Positions 9,968 to 21,425 of a DNA stretch of 64,000 nt are shown here, one piece after another. Source of the stretch: Cyclina sinensis. Its lineage: Eukaryota; Mollusca; Bivalvia; Venerida; Veneridae. Each line of letters starts with the position of its first letter. Positions within the stretch are counted from its first letter, which is position 1. Under the pieces are notes generated by a model. It had not been told where the DNA came from. It ran no database searches and saw only the letters and a program-made list of their open reading frames with translations. Made by a program: the position numbers and the translations under genes. Where the stretch lies: NCBI GenBank assembly GCA_012932295.1, contig JAAONU010000123.1:124001-188000 (forward strand), read 5' to 3'.

Positions 9968-10702
9968 GATTTTCACCACCTGTTACAGTTTATATCAATA
10001 TGCTGTATGTGCATATGACTGAATAAAGTGTATGTTCTGTTCTGTATAATGATAGAAAATGATATATGGTGAATAGTTTATTTCACATGTAGTGAAATAG
10101 GTAAAAAACTACATCAGCTCATGAACCTATGTCGATACCGCAAATACTTCTGCAAAAAGGTCTTTATTTCGTCAGTAAGTCTCACCTTAAAAAAATAGTT
10201 GAAAAGTCTGTTACTGGAAAACAACTTATCGAGATGAATATAAACTCAGGCACCATGGTGAACGCTTTTGGAACACATCTTTTGTACTTGTTCTAGAACC
10301 GTATAGTTTAATCATTGAACCGCGACAGCTGTTTCATTTTAAAATGAGAACGTCACATGTACAAATAGTAAATAGAAACCATTGAACAGATGTGGGCTTT
10401 TTGTTCAAAAGCGTGTTACTAAGTTAAACTGCATGAAGTTATCTAGGGAAAGCTGTTACTAGATATAATATGGGAAAATCTATTGACTTCGGGATAAAAT
10501 TGATTGTATGTGAATACAGAAAGATATGTACAAATCAACAGTCGCAATTTCTAAAAATGAAGGAGTTTGCAAACTTAACGCATTAACAGTGCGTCAGTTT
10601 TGGAATTTACTTCATACTTCAAAGTGGCTCCTCAGCATTATATTGAAATGTTTAGTTTGTTCTTTTAATGGGAGATCGATTTAAACATTGAAACTTTCAC
10701 AG

Positions 10703-10870
10703 ATGATGAGCGAAATGAGTGAACCTAACATCACCCTGAGGATGTTATATATTACAGTAGTTGTTGTGGCTTTATTTATCACGTGCGGCCTAATTAGGAC
10801 AATTCATGATCACGGGTTACCAGAAATTGCATATCCATTTCATGAAGGACATGGCGACCTTACAGATCAG
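10703..10870 (+). CDS. METTL24-like paralogue A, exon 1 (signal anchor)
   Basis: Starts at the first ATG (MMSEMSEPNITLRM); the codons upstream lead only to a TTG. It encodes a short cytoplasmic tail and the membrane span. Ends CAG|GTATAC, phase 0, before a 2.5-kb intron full of repeats. Confidence 0.7.
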
Positions 10871-13800
10871 GTATACTATTAACATGTTTTATTTTTAGCA
10901 TTGGTAAATTTATTTATAGAAATATTTTCATGGCCGGATGAGCACAACTCAAAGTAACTGAAGGCCGGGAGCAATTTATGGATTTTGTCGTGATAAACCA
11001 TTTCTAATATCAGGTTTATCTTATTCTTATTTTGAGAAGGTCAAGGACATAATACTATTTTTCTCTATGATAGCGATTCTTAGTAGGTGAGCTTTAAGGA
11101 TCGACGGTTGTCCGTCGTCGTCCGTCTTCGTTCGTCTTCGTCTGTCTTCGTCCGTCATCCTCGGTTACCTCATCCTCAGTTAAATTTGCCTGGAATGTTC
11201 CTTCCATGAAGCTCTATCAAAGTTGTTCAGATGGTTCCAGTACATTGCAGATATGGGCCAAAGGAGCAATCAAGTTGGCTGATTATGCCCAATAACTGAT
11301 TGTACATGTGACCACATCTTGATGCAATATTTATTGCGATATTGATTGTTATGTTCTTGCTTTAATGTTTCTGTCCATGTATGTAAATATTGTCAAAGTG
11401 TAAACAAAGTTAGCAAGTAATTTTATTACAATATATAACATTATAAGTCTTGTGATATAATAAATACACTAATGAATATAATCTTTAAGAACAAAACTGC
11501 TATCATCTAATTTTAGAAAGTAATGTATTGTAAACAGAGCTTAAAAAAGAGAAAAACATAATAATTCTAAATTTTACAAGACTTAAATTTCCAGTGTACA
11601 TTATATATTGACTTATCAGTAAAACTAAACTAAACTAAACTTTAAAAAAACTCTTCATAGTGCGTCGGTCGTATGGTTAACCGGTACCGACGACCGACGA
11701 TTAATAAGCTCAAATAGATAGAGCTGTTGTTGTATGTGCAGTAAATAATTTTCAGTTTTATTGCTGTCGTTATTAACATAAAGATAAATCTACTGATTGC
11801 ACATTGTTAAAACTAGGGTCGCAAACGGGGCCGCAGATTGAATCGGAGGACCGCAGAATAAGGACGTCCGAAAATCTCCGGCTTCAGACGCTCTGCTGCA
11901 TATTCTTTGTCATTAAACGCTCTGTCGCAGTAAGAAAACTCGCCACTATACTGGGTGATGCCCTAAAGGGCATAACCCAAAAATAGATTAAAATAGTGAA
12001 AACTTCAAAAACTTCTTCTCCGAAACCGCAAGGTCTAGAGCTTCGATATTTGTAGCATCGTCTAACAGACCTCTCTCAGTTTTGTCCAAATCATGTCGCC
12101 ATGGTCAAAATTGGCCCTGCCCAAGCTCCAACATGATTTTGTATAGGGATGTATAGGCAAAACTTCTTGTATGAAAGTACAATGCCTAGGAGGTTGGTAT
12201 TTAGCATACAGGTTCACCTAGATGCTCTCTACCAAGTTTGTCCAAATTATGCACCTTGGGTCATTAATAGCCCCGCCCGGAGGTTACTTGATTTTATATA
12301 GGGATCACTTTAAAAATCTTTCTCCAAGGTCTAGGGCTTAGGTATTTTGCATGGATCGTTATCTAGAAGTCTTCTAACAAGGTTGTACAAATTATGCGCC
12401 TGGAGTCAAAACTGACCACGTCCCCGTGTCCTTATTGTGTAAAACATAAAACCTTTGAAAATATTTTTGTCAGAAACCGGGCCCTTTGACCTTAGATATT
12501 TGAAATGTAGAATCCTCTATTAGACCTCTACCAAGTACATTCAAAATATGGTGCTGGGGTAAAAAATGTCCCGCCTCAAGGATTACTTGATTTTTTTAAA
12601 GACTAGCATAGGGGAAAAACATTAAAAATCTTCTTGTCAGAAACCACATGGCCTAGTGGACCTCTCCCGAGTTTGTTCAAAATTTGGTCCTGGGGTCAAA
12701 ATTGGCCCTGCCCATGGTGTCACCGAGGCCAAAAAATGAGGTTTTGCTTTTTGCTTTTTGAGCCTTTATTTATTGACCGATATGTTAGATGTTAGGTATA
12801 TAGGCACCTTGCGTAAAGCCCTGCCATTCACAGGGATGGAGATCAGAAAGGCCAAAAATAGGCTTTTCTACTTTTTTCCCATAGTGTCTTCATTTATTGG
12901 CCGATATCTTAGATATTTGGTATGTATGTACCATGGACATCTACATCTAGCCTTTGGTTGAATTTTAGGTCACTATAGGGTCAAAGTCACCGAGGCTAAA
13001 GAACAAAATTGACCCCATCCAAGGGGTCACTTGGTTTTATATGGACTGACATCGGTAAACACTTTAAAAATCCTCTTGTCAGAATCCACAAGGCCTTGAG
13101 TTTAAATTTTTGGTATTCAGTTGTATTCAGGTGAGCGATAAAAGGACCATGATGTCCCTCTTGTTTTCTTGAGAGGAATCTTAAAACAGTCAGTTTATAT
13201 ATATAAGTAAAAATAACTTTTCGTAATTGATGTAGATATTTGTTGCAAAGCTTTAAATATTCCGTCCAATGGATGTCAGACACAAGACTACATCGTGACA
13301 ATTACAGGACATTAAGATTTTCTTTTTCGGTCCGTTGTCTAATAATTAGACCACGGCTTATGATCTTTTTTACTGAATTCAAAGCCCGTATTCTATTTCA
13401 GGCAAATGTTCGGAAAAGAAGAGACCTTAAACCTTCTTTAAGTAAAACAAGGCACATACCGAAACACTACCGCTTACCCAAAGATACTGTGTTAGACAAT
13501 CTGCCTGATCTTACGCTGAGCAAGGTGTTTTGGTTGTAAGTAAATCTTTTAAATTCTTTAAAATATTAATTTGTTTTTAGGGTTATTACACAAAAGGTAG
13601 TATCCTTTTCTAGGTATTTTTATATATGAAATGGTTCAAACTCATTTTAATTAGGTCTGATGTAAATGTTTATGTGTAGGTTGTTTAAAATTGTAGGTGA
13701 ATATTGTTGCTTAGAACTCGCACATTTTTTGAAGATTGATACTTCAATTTCTGATGTACTTACAACAAAACAGATTGAAAGTTCTAGACTCTTTTTACTA

Positions 13801-15672
13801 AACCACTCAGTAACTTCGTTTTTATTAAAAAATCATTAGAAAATGAAAACAGTGGTTAATTTCCAATCAAGCTATCTTGAAAGCAAGCATACAATTTAGA
13901 GCGGTTCACACAAAACAGTAATAGGCAATGTTTTACATATCTTGAAATATTTTATTCGAGAAAAATCTCAGTTGTGACTGATTTTTTTTCTTCTTTCAAA
14001 ACGTGCGTCTTCACTTTTGTTTTTTTGGAGATCTTCGATTCTGTACATAATGTTACCTCCAATTATATTAAACTACTTCTGATGTTTGCATCGAGGAGTT
14101 CTGTTCCGACGGAAAGAAAACGATATGAAAGTCAAAGTCAGATTTCGTGCACAGGGTACGTGTGGACTAAGAATGTAAAACTCCGCCGTTTCAAACCACG
14201 CAGATTAACCGTTATAAATTTTAACAATATATTATTACAGCTATATCAACACCATGCAGGCACTATGTAACAATGTAACGGCTATGAGTTCCACTGGAAA
14301 TAGGCACAAAATATGTACAGATGACCTACTCCTATCACCTGAACACAGCTGCTTAGTGTATTCAGTTGGGTAAGATGTACTTATTATTATTTATTTTTGA
14401 TGATACAGTAGTAACCTACCTCTTCACTTGACAACGTAAGCGATGCTATATTTTCAATTCCCACCTCAAAGAAATTTTCGTATCAAGTTTTTATATCGAA
14501 TTTCGTTCTTTTTTCTCACGTTGCAAATACATGTCCTCATATCAGTGGGCAGGAGATAAAAAAAGTAACCTTCATTTGTTTGCTCAATTTTCAGGCACGA
14601 TTCAAGCTTTGATTTTGAGCTCCTACTTAAGAAGACGTACAATTGTGAAGTTCATGTTTTTCAGCAAGAAAGGTAGCGGTTCAAGCATTATTTTACAATA
14701 ACTTAAAATTCAAATTCAAGGTAAGGTTTTATATAAATATAATTAATTTAGAAAATTATGTCTAAAAAGTATCAACAGCCTTGCGGACAACATGAAGCCG
14801 ATACGAGAACTGTTTTTCAGGAAACCTATTTAAAAGAAATGGCTAGCTTTATACGTACATGTACGAACTTAGCATCTTTTCTTAGTTTTCAATAGGTATT
14901 ATTGTGTGAATCTGTATAGGAGGTAACTTAATGGAGATTAACCAGTCAGTGTCAAACTTCTTTTAGTAAAACACGTGCCAGACAGAGACTTCCTGTTTTA
15001 AATGGAACTGATAAAAGACCAGATGGAATTATGGTACATGAAGTTTTAGATGCAGAGACAGATGAAATAACAAAAGTGACAGCTGCAATAGAAAAGACAG
15101 TTCCTCATGAACATGTAGGCATTTAAGTATATTTATTGTTTTGATATAAGTCTCCGTTGTTTGAGTGTACGATGGAACGTGTATATTTAAAACAAGGGTT
15201 TATCAGTAATACTAAATTTGAGACGAATGTCAAGACAATTAAAATTCGGTCAACTGATTATGAAGTATAAAGTGATTCAATTGTCATGAAACAACACTAA
15301 ATCGCGAATTAGGAATTGACGACTTTCTCGTGTAAATTGATTCTAAATGTTTAATTTCAGAGGGTGATTGATGTTTTGAAAATAGCAGTCAATGGCGAAG
15401 AATGGAATGTTCTTTCTGCGCTTTTAAACTCAGGACTACTTAAGTCTGTCAGACAATTACTTGTGGAAATTCATTTCGGATGGGGAGATGTTTCAAAGAT
15501 TGAAGCGTTGAAAATTTTAAGAAATTTATACGCAGTCGGATTTAGAATAGCAGTCTGCAAACATATACTGAGCCAGAAGTCTATCAGTTATATGTCAAAT
15601 CTCACAATAACAAATGTGAATGAATTGTCATTAATTAATACTCGATTGAACAACTATGACCGAGATTTCTAG
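10703..15672 (+). CDS. METTL24-like methyltransferase-fold protein, divergent paralogue (6 exons, 322 aa)
   Basis: Coding exons: 10703-10870, 13402-13535, 14241-14369, 14595-14672, 14967-15114 and 15361-15672. All have AG/GT boundaries, and the 969 nt keep one open frame. Residues about 12-33 (LYITVVVVALFITCGLI) are a single membrane span, giving a type II Golgi/ER topology. The YINTMQALC and HSCLVYSVG blocks in exon 3 match the METTL24 family, as does IDVLK in exon 6. Exon number and all intron phases (0,2,2,2,0) equal those of the neighbour at 17197-20610, so the two are tandem duplicates. The SAM-binding motifs are degraded: FDPS has become FQQES and MDIEGGEW has become IAVNGEEW. An open frame without catalytic acids suggests a pseudo-enzyme or early decay. 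Exon 5 is the least certain. Confidence 0.75.
11082..13163 (+). repeat. Long tandem-repeat element, copy 1, in intron 1 of METTL24-like A
   Basis: Begins with GTAGGTGAGCTTTAAGGATC and a CGTCCGTC-rich block. It continues as decayed units of about 155 bp carrying ACCTCTCCCAGTTTGTCCAA, GGTCAAAATTGGCCCTGCCC and TCTTGTCAGAAACCACAAGG. It ends GTGAGCGATAAAAGGACCATGATGTCCCTCTTGTTTT. The same start, unit and end recur around 24018-24655 and 26936-34432, so this is one repeat family. Confidence 0.7.
11656..11722 (+). mobile_element. 3' tail fragment of the SINE family seen at 3250-4170
   Basis: GTGCGTCGGTCGTATGGTTA, then ACCGGTACCGACGA and TTAATAAGCTCAAATAGATAGA, matches the tail of copies 1 and 3. 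No head or body is present. Confidence 0.7.
13402..13535 (+). CDS. METTL24-like paralogue A, exon 2
   Basis: Acceptor TTCTATTTCAG, donor TT|GTAAGT, phase 0 to 2. Encodes a basic stem ending DTVLDNLPDLTLSKVFW, aligned with DVVLDKLNDTMLTKIYW of paralogue B. Confidence 0.8.
14241..14369 (+). CDS. METTL24-like paralogue A, exon 3
   Basis: 129 nt, exactly the length of exon 3 in paralogue B, phase 2 to 2, donor GG|GTAAGA. YINTMQALCNN...ICTDD...CLVYSVG aligns with YINTLQFLCRN...ICVDE...CLVYSFG. Confidence 0.8.
14595..14672 (+). CDS. METTL24-like paralogue A, exon 4
   Basis: Acceptor ATTTTCAG, donor AG|GTAGCG, phase 2 to 2. SSFDFELLLKKTYNCEVHVF aligns with SNFDFSFEKGMSERYGCELH-TF. The following FDP of paralogue B is QQE here, losing the acidic residue expected to contact SAM. 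Confidence 0.75.
14967..15114 (+). CDS. METTL24-like paralogue A, exon 5 (tentative)
   Basis: The 148-nt segment between TTTTAG and GTAGGC has the right phases (2 to 0) and a length close to exon 5 of paralogue B (142 nt). The protein (RPDGIMVHEVLDAETDEITK and flanks) shows little residue similarity to B, so the call rests mainly on position, phase and an open frame. Confidence 0.5.
15361..15672 (+). CDS. METTL24-like paralogue A, exon 6 (C-terminus)
   Basis: Follows TTTAATTTCAG. RVIDVLKIAVNGEEW, then SVRQLLVEIHFGWGD and ALKILRNLYAVGFRI, align with paralogue B through NELSLINTRL. Ends at TAG 15670-15672, about 20 residues before the end of B. Confidence 0.85.
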   Translation, partial: RVIDVLKIAVNGEEWNVLSALLNSGLLKSVRQLLVEIHFGWGDVSKIEALKILRNLYAVGFRIAVCKHILSQKSISYMSNLTITNVNELSLINTRLNNYDRDF

Positions 15673-17196
15673 TATTACTGTGTTTTTGTTTGTTTACAAA
15701 TGATTAAAACAGTGCAGTTTTCTACTTTTCCTTATTATGGACTACTGTTTATGATATAAAAATGCAAGATCAAATGTGTTCCTTTATAAGTATGGGAATG
15801 AAAAAAAATGTTTCGAGACTTCTTTACTAGCTCCGGGCGGCTATGAATGATTAATGTTAATGTATTTCCGCAAAAGAAATGCAGTTTAATAGCAGTGTAT
15901 CTGATGTTGATGTTTGTAAATTGTAGTAAAATAGTTTTCCTGTTGAGGATGTATAAAAAATCAAAGATCTTTTGATATGAAGCGGTTTTTGCCTTCTATG
16001 AAAAATATCTCTCTCATTAACTTTAATATGATAACCTTTTGTCCTGACTTAGAAACGTTCATGTACCGTCAGGAACGTAAGGGATTGAGTCAATGGGTTA
16101 AAAATGAAGTGAAAAAATATTCTGTCAAAGTTTTATTGTTGACTGCGCTTTAACACTCATGAACTTCATTAAAGTCCGCCGCCAAATACCATGCATTAAA
16201 AATTGTAGAACAGCATAGGCTGAAGAGACATTACCACTCGGTCGCTTCTATAATAATAACATGATACAACAGTAAAATGTGGCATAAAAGAAGTGAAGAG
16301 AGGCAGGGCTTATCGGCTACTGGTTATTTCAAGCTGACCAGTATTTAATCAATACAATAACAACAAGAGAAATAAATAATAATTATGATAATGATAATAA
16401 TAGCAACAATGCAGTCTGAAGGACAGCTATATCCCCTGCCGCAGTGTTCATTGGAATGGAACAAGTGTGAAGAGAGAAGGTTAGACCTCCCAATATGACA
16501 TAGGATAATGATTTCTTTGTAGCAGTTTAAAAGTTATGAAGCGGACACGAAATGTGGGCATTTTTATATGACCTTAAAGTGTGACCTTGACCTTGGGGAT
16601 AGCCACCAGGTTGTTGCTCTGCACATCGTCTCACAATGGTGATCATTTGTGCCAAAATATTTTAAAATCTTTCCATGCGTTTAAAAGTTATTGAGCGGAC
16701 ACGAAGTTACGGACGGACAGACTGACAGACGGACAGCTGGACAGTCGGGGCCATTCCTATAATTCCCTCTCCGCTACGCGGCAGGGGATTAATAATTCTT
16801 TTTCGATTATCAGTGAATATTTTCTGTTTAATAATCATGTAAAGCACTGAAATTAACAGGTATGTCCGTACGATGAAGATAAAAACGGAATATGGCTTTC
16901 CTAAAACAATAATGTTAACTTTTTTGACCTCGCGTTATAACATTTAACAAGGTGTCAAATTACAGATCTATTATATCGATTTGTTATGAGCGACTTTTCA
17001 AATACATGCCTATATGACAATAAAGAATAGACTATCACAAAAGGAGTCGATTAAACAACGTTCCGAAGGTTATATACGTATACTTTGTACTTAAAGGAAA
17101 GTAACTGCTTAAATAGGCTTTGCGTAAATGTGATTTTCAAGCAAGCTGTGTTACTTTTTTGTGATTTCATCTTAATATGACATTTCAAATACGAAA
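15673..17196. other. Intergenic region between the two METTL24-like genes
   Basis: No coding sequence found. It holds the 3' flank of paralogue A, the inverted-repeat element at 16431-16789 and the presumed promoter of paralogue B. No obvious AATAAA follows the paralogue A stop within the first 100 bases. Confidence 0.5.
16431..16789. mobile_element. MITE-like repeat with 12-bp terminal inverted repeats
   Basis: ATCCCCTGCCGC at 16431-16442 is exactly inverted at the right end (GCGGCAGGGGAT, 16778-16789). The 359-bp body includes GTGACCTTGACCTTGGGGAT, two 'TTAAAAGTTAT-GAGCGGACACGAA' blocks and a GGACGGACAGACTGACAGAC run. A decayed fragment of the same body lies at 44140-44260. Confidence 0.7.
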
Positions 17197-17346
17197 ATGC
17201 TGGCGGTAACTGGTTGCAATATCCAGAGAAAAAGAGGAAACTTCGTTGCCCTGTTGGTCGCGAGCGTTTTTGTTACATTGATATTATGGGAAGTTCAGAC
17301 ATTTGTGCCCAGATGTCGTACATCTAACCCAGCAGTAATATCAACG
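17197..17346 (+). CDS. METTL24-like B, exon 1 (signal anchor)
   Basis: ATG at 17197 (MLAVTGCNIQRKRGNF), basic residues before the membrane span, donor ACG|GTAAAT, phase 0. Matches the position and phase of exon 1 in paralogue A. Confidence 0.8.
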
Positions 17347-20300
17347 GTAAATACTTCTTTCAATTAGACTATAGACTTTATCATAACTTTATTATTAATG
17401 TTTGGTTCATATGATCAGCACCGACTCTAGTTATGTTAAGATAGGCTTTTTACAATGTAGAGAGTGTTTTCCTTGCTCCAGATTACATGCGTTTGTCTAT
17501 ATTAATATGACCGACGTAAACTAAAGAGATGTGTAGGGTATAATTGAAGGATAATTCATTGCATGCACAGTGTATAACACCAGTACATGTACAGTTGGTT
17601 GTCTAGTCAAAAGACAATAATGTTTCTTTTTTCGAGGAGCAGATGAAATTATGACCCCTTAATTTACAAGTCTAGTTGTTCTGCCAATCTTATACGCAAC
17701 TTTCTTCTTTCTTTAAAAAAATCGATATCGAGGGTTTACAGGTGGCAGCTGCACACATCTGTCTGACTGTTCCTTAAAGATAACAGTTGGTAATATAATG
17801 AAAGAATATTTGAAAAGGCATTGTCTAATATTTTTATGTGTTAGTAGATTTTTACAGGTAAGATATGTAACAGACTCACGTGCAAGGTGCCGGCAGAGGA
17901 CACCGGCGTATAGTGGTTCTCAGAGCACTGATTCCAGTAACCAAGATTACCTGATACCTGATGATGTCGTTTTAGACAAACTGAACGATACCATGTTAAC
18001 AAAGATATATTGGAGGTAACTGCTGTTGTCATTTTACTGAATGAAAAAGGAAAAAAACACACGAAACTCCCCCCTCCCCCCCCCCCCCCCCACACACACA
18101 CAATTTCAAACTTACACTTTTTAATTTATGAATACTTGTACAGCGTTGCATGCCCGTAAATCGGTAGATTGTAAAAACTAAATGCATTTAAATTGCAACG
18201 TTTCTTACACCTGTATGCAATTGATTTGTTATATTGTCATCAAAATTACAGACGATAGATTTTTTTGTCTGTTTGCAGGTACATAAACACACTTCAGTTT
18301 CTATGCAGGAACCAAACACGTGTTGGCAGAATAAAAGATGGCGGGAAAGAGATCTGTGTTGACGAAAAGTACAGACCCAGACAACCATGTCTCGTCTACT
18401 CGTTTGGGTCAGTATGGATGTAATATATGGTACCATTCTATAACTAGTAGATCATATTTGGCCATTAAATCAGCCTATCATATATATTTCGATCAGTATT
18501 TGGACTGCATTATGCAGTTTTATTATCTGCCTATTGTCGGTACATTCAACTTTATTTTTGGATGTGGAGCATATCTTGGTAACTCAAAGCGCTGATGTTT
18601 CAGCTGCCTGGCCATAAGATTAAATGTGTCATTATAATTGGAGTATTGGTATACTTTGAGAAATAGTTGATACTTACTCCTGATTTATATTTCATGCTAG
18701 ATTAAATCCTCGACCTTAGCAAATAGATATTGCCAAATGTACTTTATCTATGAATAAATATATCTAAATTCAAGAGCATTTAGTGCATGTTTGTAAATCA
18801 TTTTTAAACATGTCTATGTTTTCTTTTCAGGTCAAATTTCGATTTCAGCTTTGAAAAAGGCATGTCAGAGAGATACGGTTGCGAATTGCATACATTTGAT
18901 CCAAGGTATCTGTTAATTATTCAAGGACCAATATTTACTTACTGTTTCATAGAAATCTTTCGACAACTACTGTCTAACTGAGCAAAATGTCATTCTTAAC
19001 CATAGGATAATTTTGAACAATCTTTTTATTTTCTATGATGTCCGACTAGAAATCTAGTGTTTAAGTGTAACCTTTATTTTACATTGATGGTGTAGGGGAT
19101 ACGGAGTCACTGTAGACTCTCATCCCTGACTCTCGTCCCTTTTGGGATTCGAACATGTGTCCTCCGGATCGGGAGTCCGGCGCTTTAACCCCTTGACCAC
19201 TGCTTCTCCTCCTTATATAGATAACAACTTGATGTTAGATCTGTTTTCTTTAACGTACAAACTAAAGTTTAACAGTTTCACCAATATTTCTAGCACAAAT
19301 GAACACATTCTTTGAATAAAATAGTTCTAATTAGCAAACATTAGATCTTGCGAAAGGTATCTTATCATAAGCAAAGTATAACTATTTCTGTGTTGTCGAG
19401 GATGCCGTAATTAAAAGATTTATTCTATTTATTAGATTATACTAGAAAAAGTAGATGAGATATGCATCATAGAAAGGCAAGACAAAATTATAAAAATTCA
19501 GATAATGGCCTTGGTTTCACTCTTACACGGAGACTGCAGTGAAGATTTTCCTTAGCCAATAAGAACCATCGTAACAAAATCAACAAACGAATCCCAGAAT
19601 GCAATTGTAGCATATGCAGTTGTGCATAAAACGAAATTGTTCATTATTAACAAGTATTGATAATTTAATGTTAAATAGCATGGCGATAATGGCAATACAG
19701 GCTCCTTCCTATACGAAGTTTCAGGCAATTGGTTTAGCTAATAAAGATTATAGAAACATTCGACGGAATTTCCAAATGCGGAAACTTTCAACAATTATAG
19801 CTAACCTACATCATAAAAAAGTGAGTATGTCTCAGTATTGTTTTTTCTCTACTGCCTGTGTCTGAAAACAAGCATAGAAACAAACTAAAGAAAGAGAAAG
19901 AAAGGAATGAACATTACATTTAAAGACTAAATAAAATGAAATTCTATAATTAAGAAGCATTATTTTTAAATGTCATAAAACTTCATATCGTATTTAAAAA
20001 CACGTACTCTCTTTCAATGAGTTCTTGTAAGGGTTCTATACAATTATGTTTCAGTGTATTTAACAGGTGAAGTTTTTCGTTTGAATCATTATTTCTAGCC
20101 CACGTGCAACAAATGTATACCAAACAGCTGGTCTGTAATATGGATATTTTGTCTTAAAGAAGCTGTATACTATATACAAAATAAAAGGTATACCATACCT
20201 TATTTTTTATCCATTTTCAGAGGACAATTGATGTTTTAAAAATGGATATCGAAGGTGGCGAATGGTCTGTGTTACCAGAGATATTCCAATCAGGAGAGCT

Positions 20301-20610
20301 ACAGAGAGTGAGGCAACTGTGTATAGAGATTCATTTTGGACGGGTATACCCAAATACACCCAATAGCACTACTTGGGGGAAAGCAAAACTAGCGACACAG
20401 TTGAAAGTTTTGCGTAGACTATACAATGAAGGATTCCGAATATTTATGAGGGACCACAACACATACAGAGTTCAGTATTTCCAAAAGCCCTTTCGAGAGA
20501 TAACCAATATAAATGAAATATCACTGGTGAATTTGAAATTAGAGTATGGAACAAAAGATTTTGACTATAACAGAACATTTGGAGATAAGGCATCAAAGTT
20601 TGAAATTTAA
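17197..20610 (+). CDS. METTL24-like type II membrane methyltransferase (6 exons, 347 aa)
   Basis: Coding exons: 17197-17346, 17858-18015, 18279-18407, 18831-18905, 19679-19820 and 20221-20610. All have AG/GT boundaries, and the 1044 nt give one open frame. Residues about 15-38 (FVALLVASVFVTLILWEVQTFV) form one membrane anchor near the N-terminus. The lumenal part carries the family blocks YINTLQFLC, ICVDE...PCLVYSFG, FDFSFEKGM, HTFDPS (about 166-171), IGLANKDYR and IDVLKMDIEGGEW (221-233), then QLCIEIHFG and LYNEGFRIF. Length is close to human METTL24 (366 aa). The D of FDPS and the D and E of MDIEG are the acidic residues expected in a SAM pocket, so an active methyltransferase is plausible. 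The substrate is unknown. An AATAAA at 20914-20919 may be the polyadenylation signal. Confidence 0.85.
17858..18015 (+). CDS. METTL24-like B, exon 2
   Basis: Acceptor TTTTTACAG, donor AG|GTAACT, phase 0 to 2. Encodes the stem region, rich in S, T, R and Q (SGSQSTDSSNQDY), then DDVVLDKLNDTMLTKIYW. Confidence 0.8.
18067..18102. repeat. Poly(C) and (CA)n tract
   Basis: A CCCCCCTCCCCCCCC-type run followed by ACACACACACA in intron 2 of METTL24-like B. Confidence 0.9.
18279..18407 (+). CDS. METTL24-like B, exon 3
   Basis: Acceptor GTTTGCAG, donor GG|GTCAGT, phase 2 to 2. Carries YINTLQFLC and the CLVYSFG block that opens the methyltransferase fold (glycine-containing motif I region). Confidence 0.85.
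18831..18905 (+). CDS. METTL24-like B, exon 4
   Basis: Acceptor TTCTTTTCAG, donor AG|GTATCT. SNFDFSFEKGMSERYGCELH-TFDP; the split codon AG+C completes FDPS with exon 5. Confidence 0.85.
19088..19211 (-). mobile_element. tRNA-headed SINE fragment in intron 4 of METTL24-like B
   Basis: On the minus strand: A-box-like GTGGTCAAGGGGTTAAAGC, a perfect anticodon stem CCGGA/TCCGG with loop CTCCCGA, and B-box TGTTCGAATCC. Then GGACGAGAGTCAGGGATGAG as the start of the body. A different family from those at 3250 and 4721. Confidence 0.65.
19679..19820 (+). CDS. METTL24-like B, exon 5
   Basis: The acceptor AAATAG at 19677-19678 is chosen over CAG at 19700 because only it keeps the phase and yields S for FDPS-M. 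Then FQAIGLANKDYR matches the family. Donor AAA|GTGAGT, phase 0. Confidence 0.75.
20221..20610 (+). CDS. METTL24-like B, exon 6 (C-terminus)
   Basis: Acceptor CCATTTTCAG. RTIDVLKMDIEGGEWSVLPE is the best single family signature in the window. Ends NEISLVNLKLEYGTKDFDY...FEI, stop TAA 20608-20610. Confidence 0.92.
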   Translation, partial: RTIDVLKMDIEGGEWSVLPEIFQSGELQRVRQLCIEIHFGRVYPNTPNSTTWGKAKLATQLKVLRRLYNEGFRIFMRDHNTYRVQYFQKPFREITNINEISLVNLKLEYGTKDFDYNRTFGDKASKFEI

Positions 20611-21425
20611 AAGTGAACTTGGTTACAAAACACGTGTTAAAAATGAGGAACTTTCAGTCGAACAAAGAGACGTGAATAATTTTCTATATCCGAAGTTGAC
20701 GTCACAAAGGCTGAACTAATCTCTGGAAGTCTCTTTCATCCCTCTCCTATGTCCAATGATGAATCCCTAAAAGATTTTGTAACAAAGTTTGTATATTCTT
20801 CTCAAGAGAAGTTCAGGAATATAACAGATGCACATTAATTAAAAACCTCTAAGCCAGGGGGCGGCCGCGGTGCTATGAAACATATTTCTTTCAATCCCTT
20901 ATCGGCTTTGAAAAATAAAAGGTAATTTCATATTTGTATTCGAGAATCATAGAGGGGATTTCTGGCAAAGTTTTTCGTAGAAACACTTTTATCTTAAGCA
21001 GATCAAGAATTTAAAGGATACCCTAAAACTAAGGGTATTTCATTTTCTTTAAAATCATGTAGATGTGAATAATACTGAATGATCTATTAACCATTGTCCA
21101 ACAGATTAAAGTGAAAACTTTACTATTGTTTTTGTATAGTAAGTTGTTGTTCAAAATGAACGCTCTTTTTGTGTCTAAATGCCTAATTAAATTTTTTTCT
21201 TTATATTATCAATAAGTTGAATATGTATGTCACTAAATCATGTTAAGCGTCTTCAGTCGTGAATAATCCAATTGTAAGAAGACAGGAAGGACTTTTTAAA
21301 AATAAACAATAAGGCCTTTTTAAGTAGCCACTAATGGCTTTTCAAGAGGACAGTAAGGGCTTTTTGAGTAGACAGACTCTTTTTTCAGCGTAGTTGTATG
21401 TAACCTTACATCTTCCCTACTCTGT

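Noticed and set aside
10688..10702. Upstream start for METTL24-like A
   Set aside because: The extension begins with TTG, not ATG; the first ATG is at 10703.
19701..19820. Acceptor CAG at 19699-19700 for METTL24-like B exon 5
   Set aside because: It gives phase 0 where phase 2 is required and breaks the frame; the AG at 19677-19678 restores the frame and the FDPS motif.
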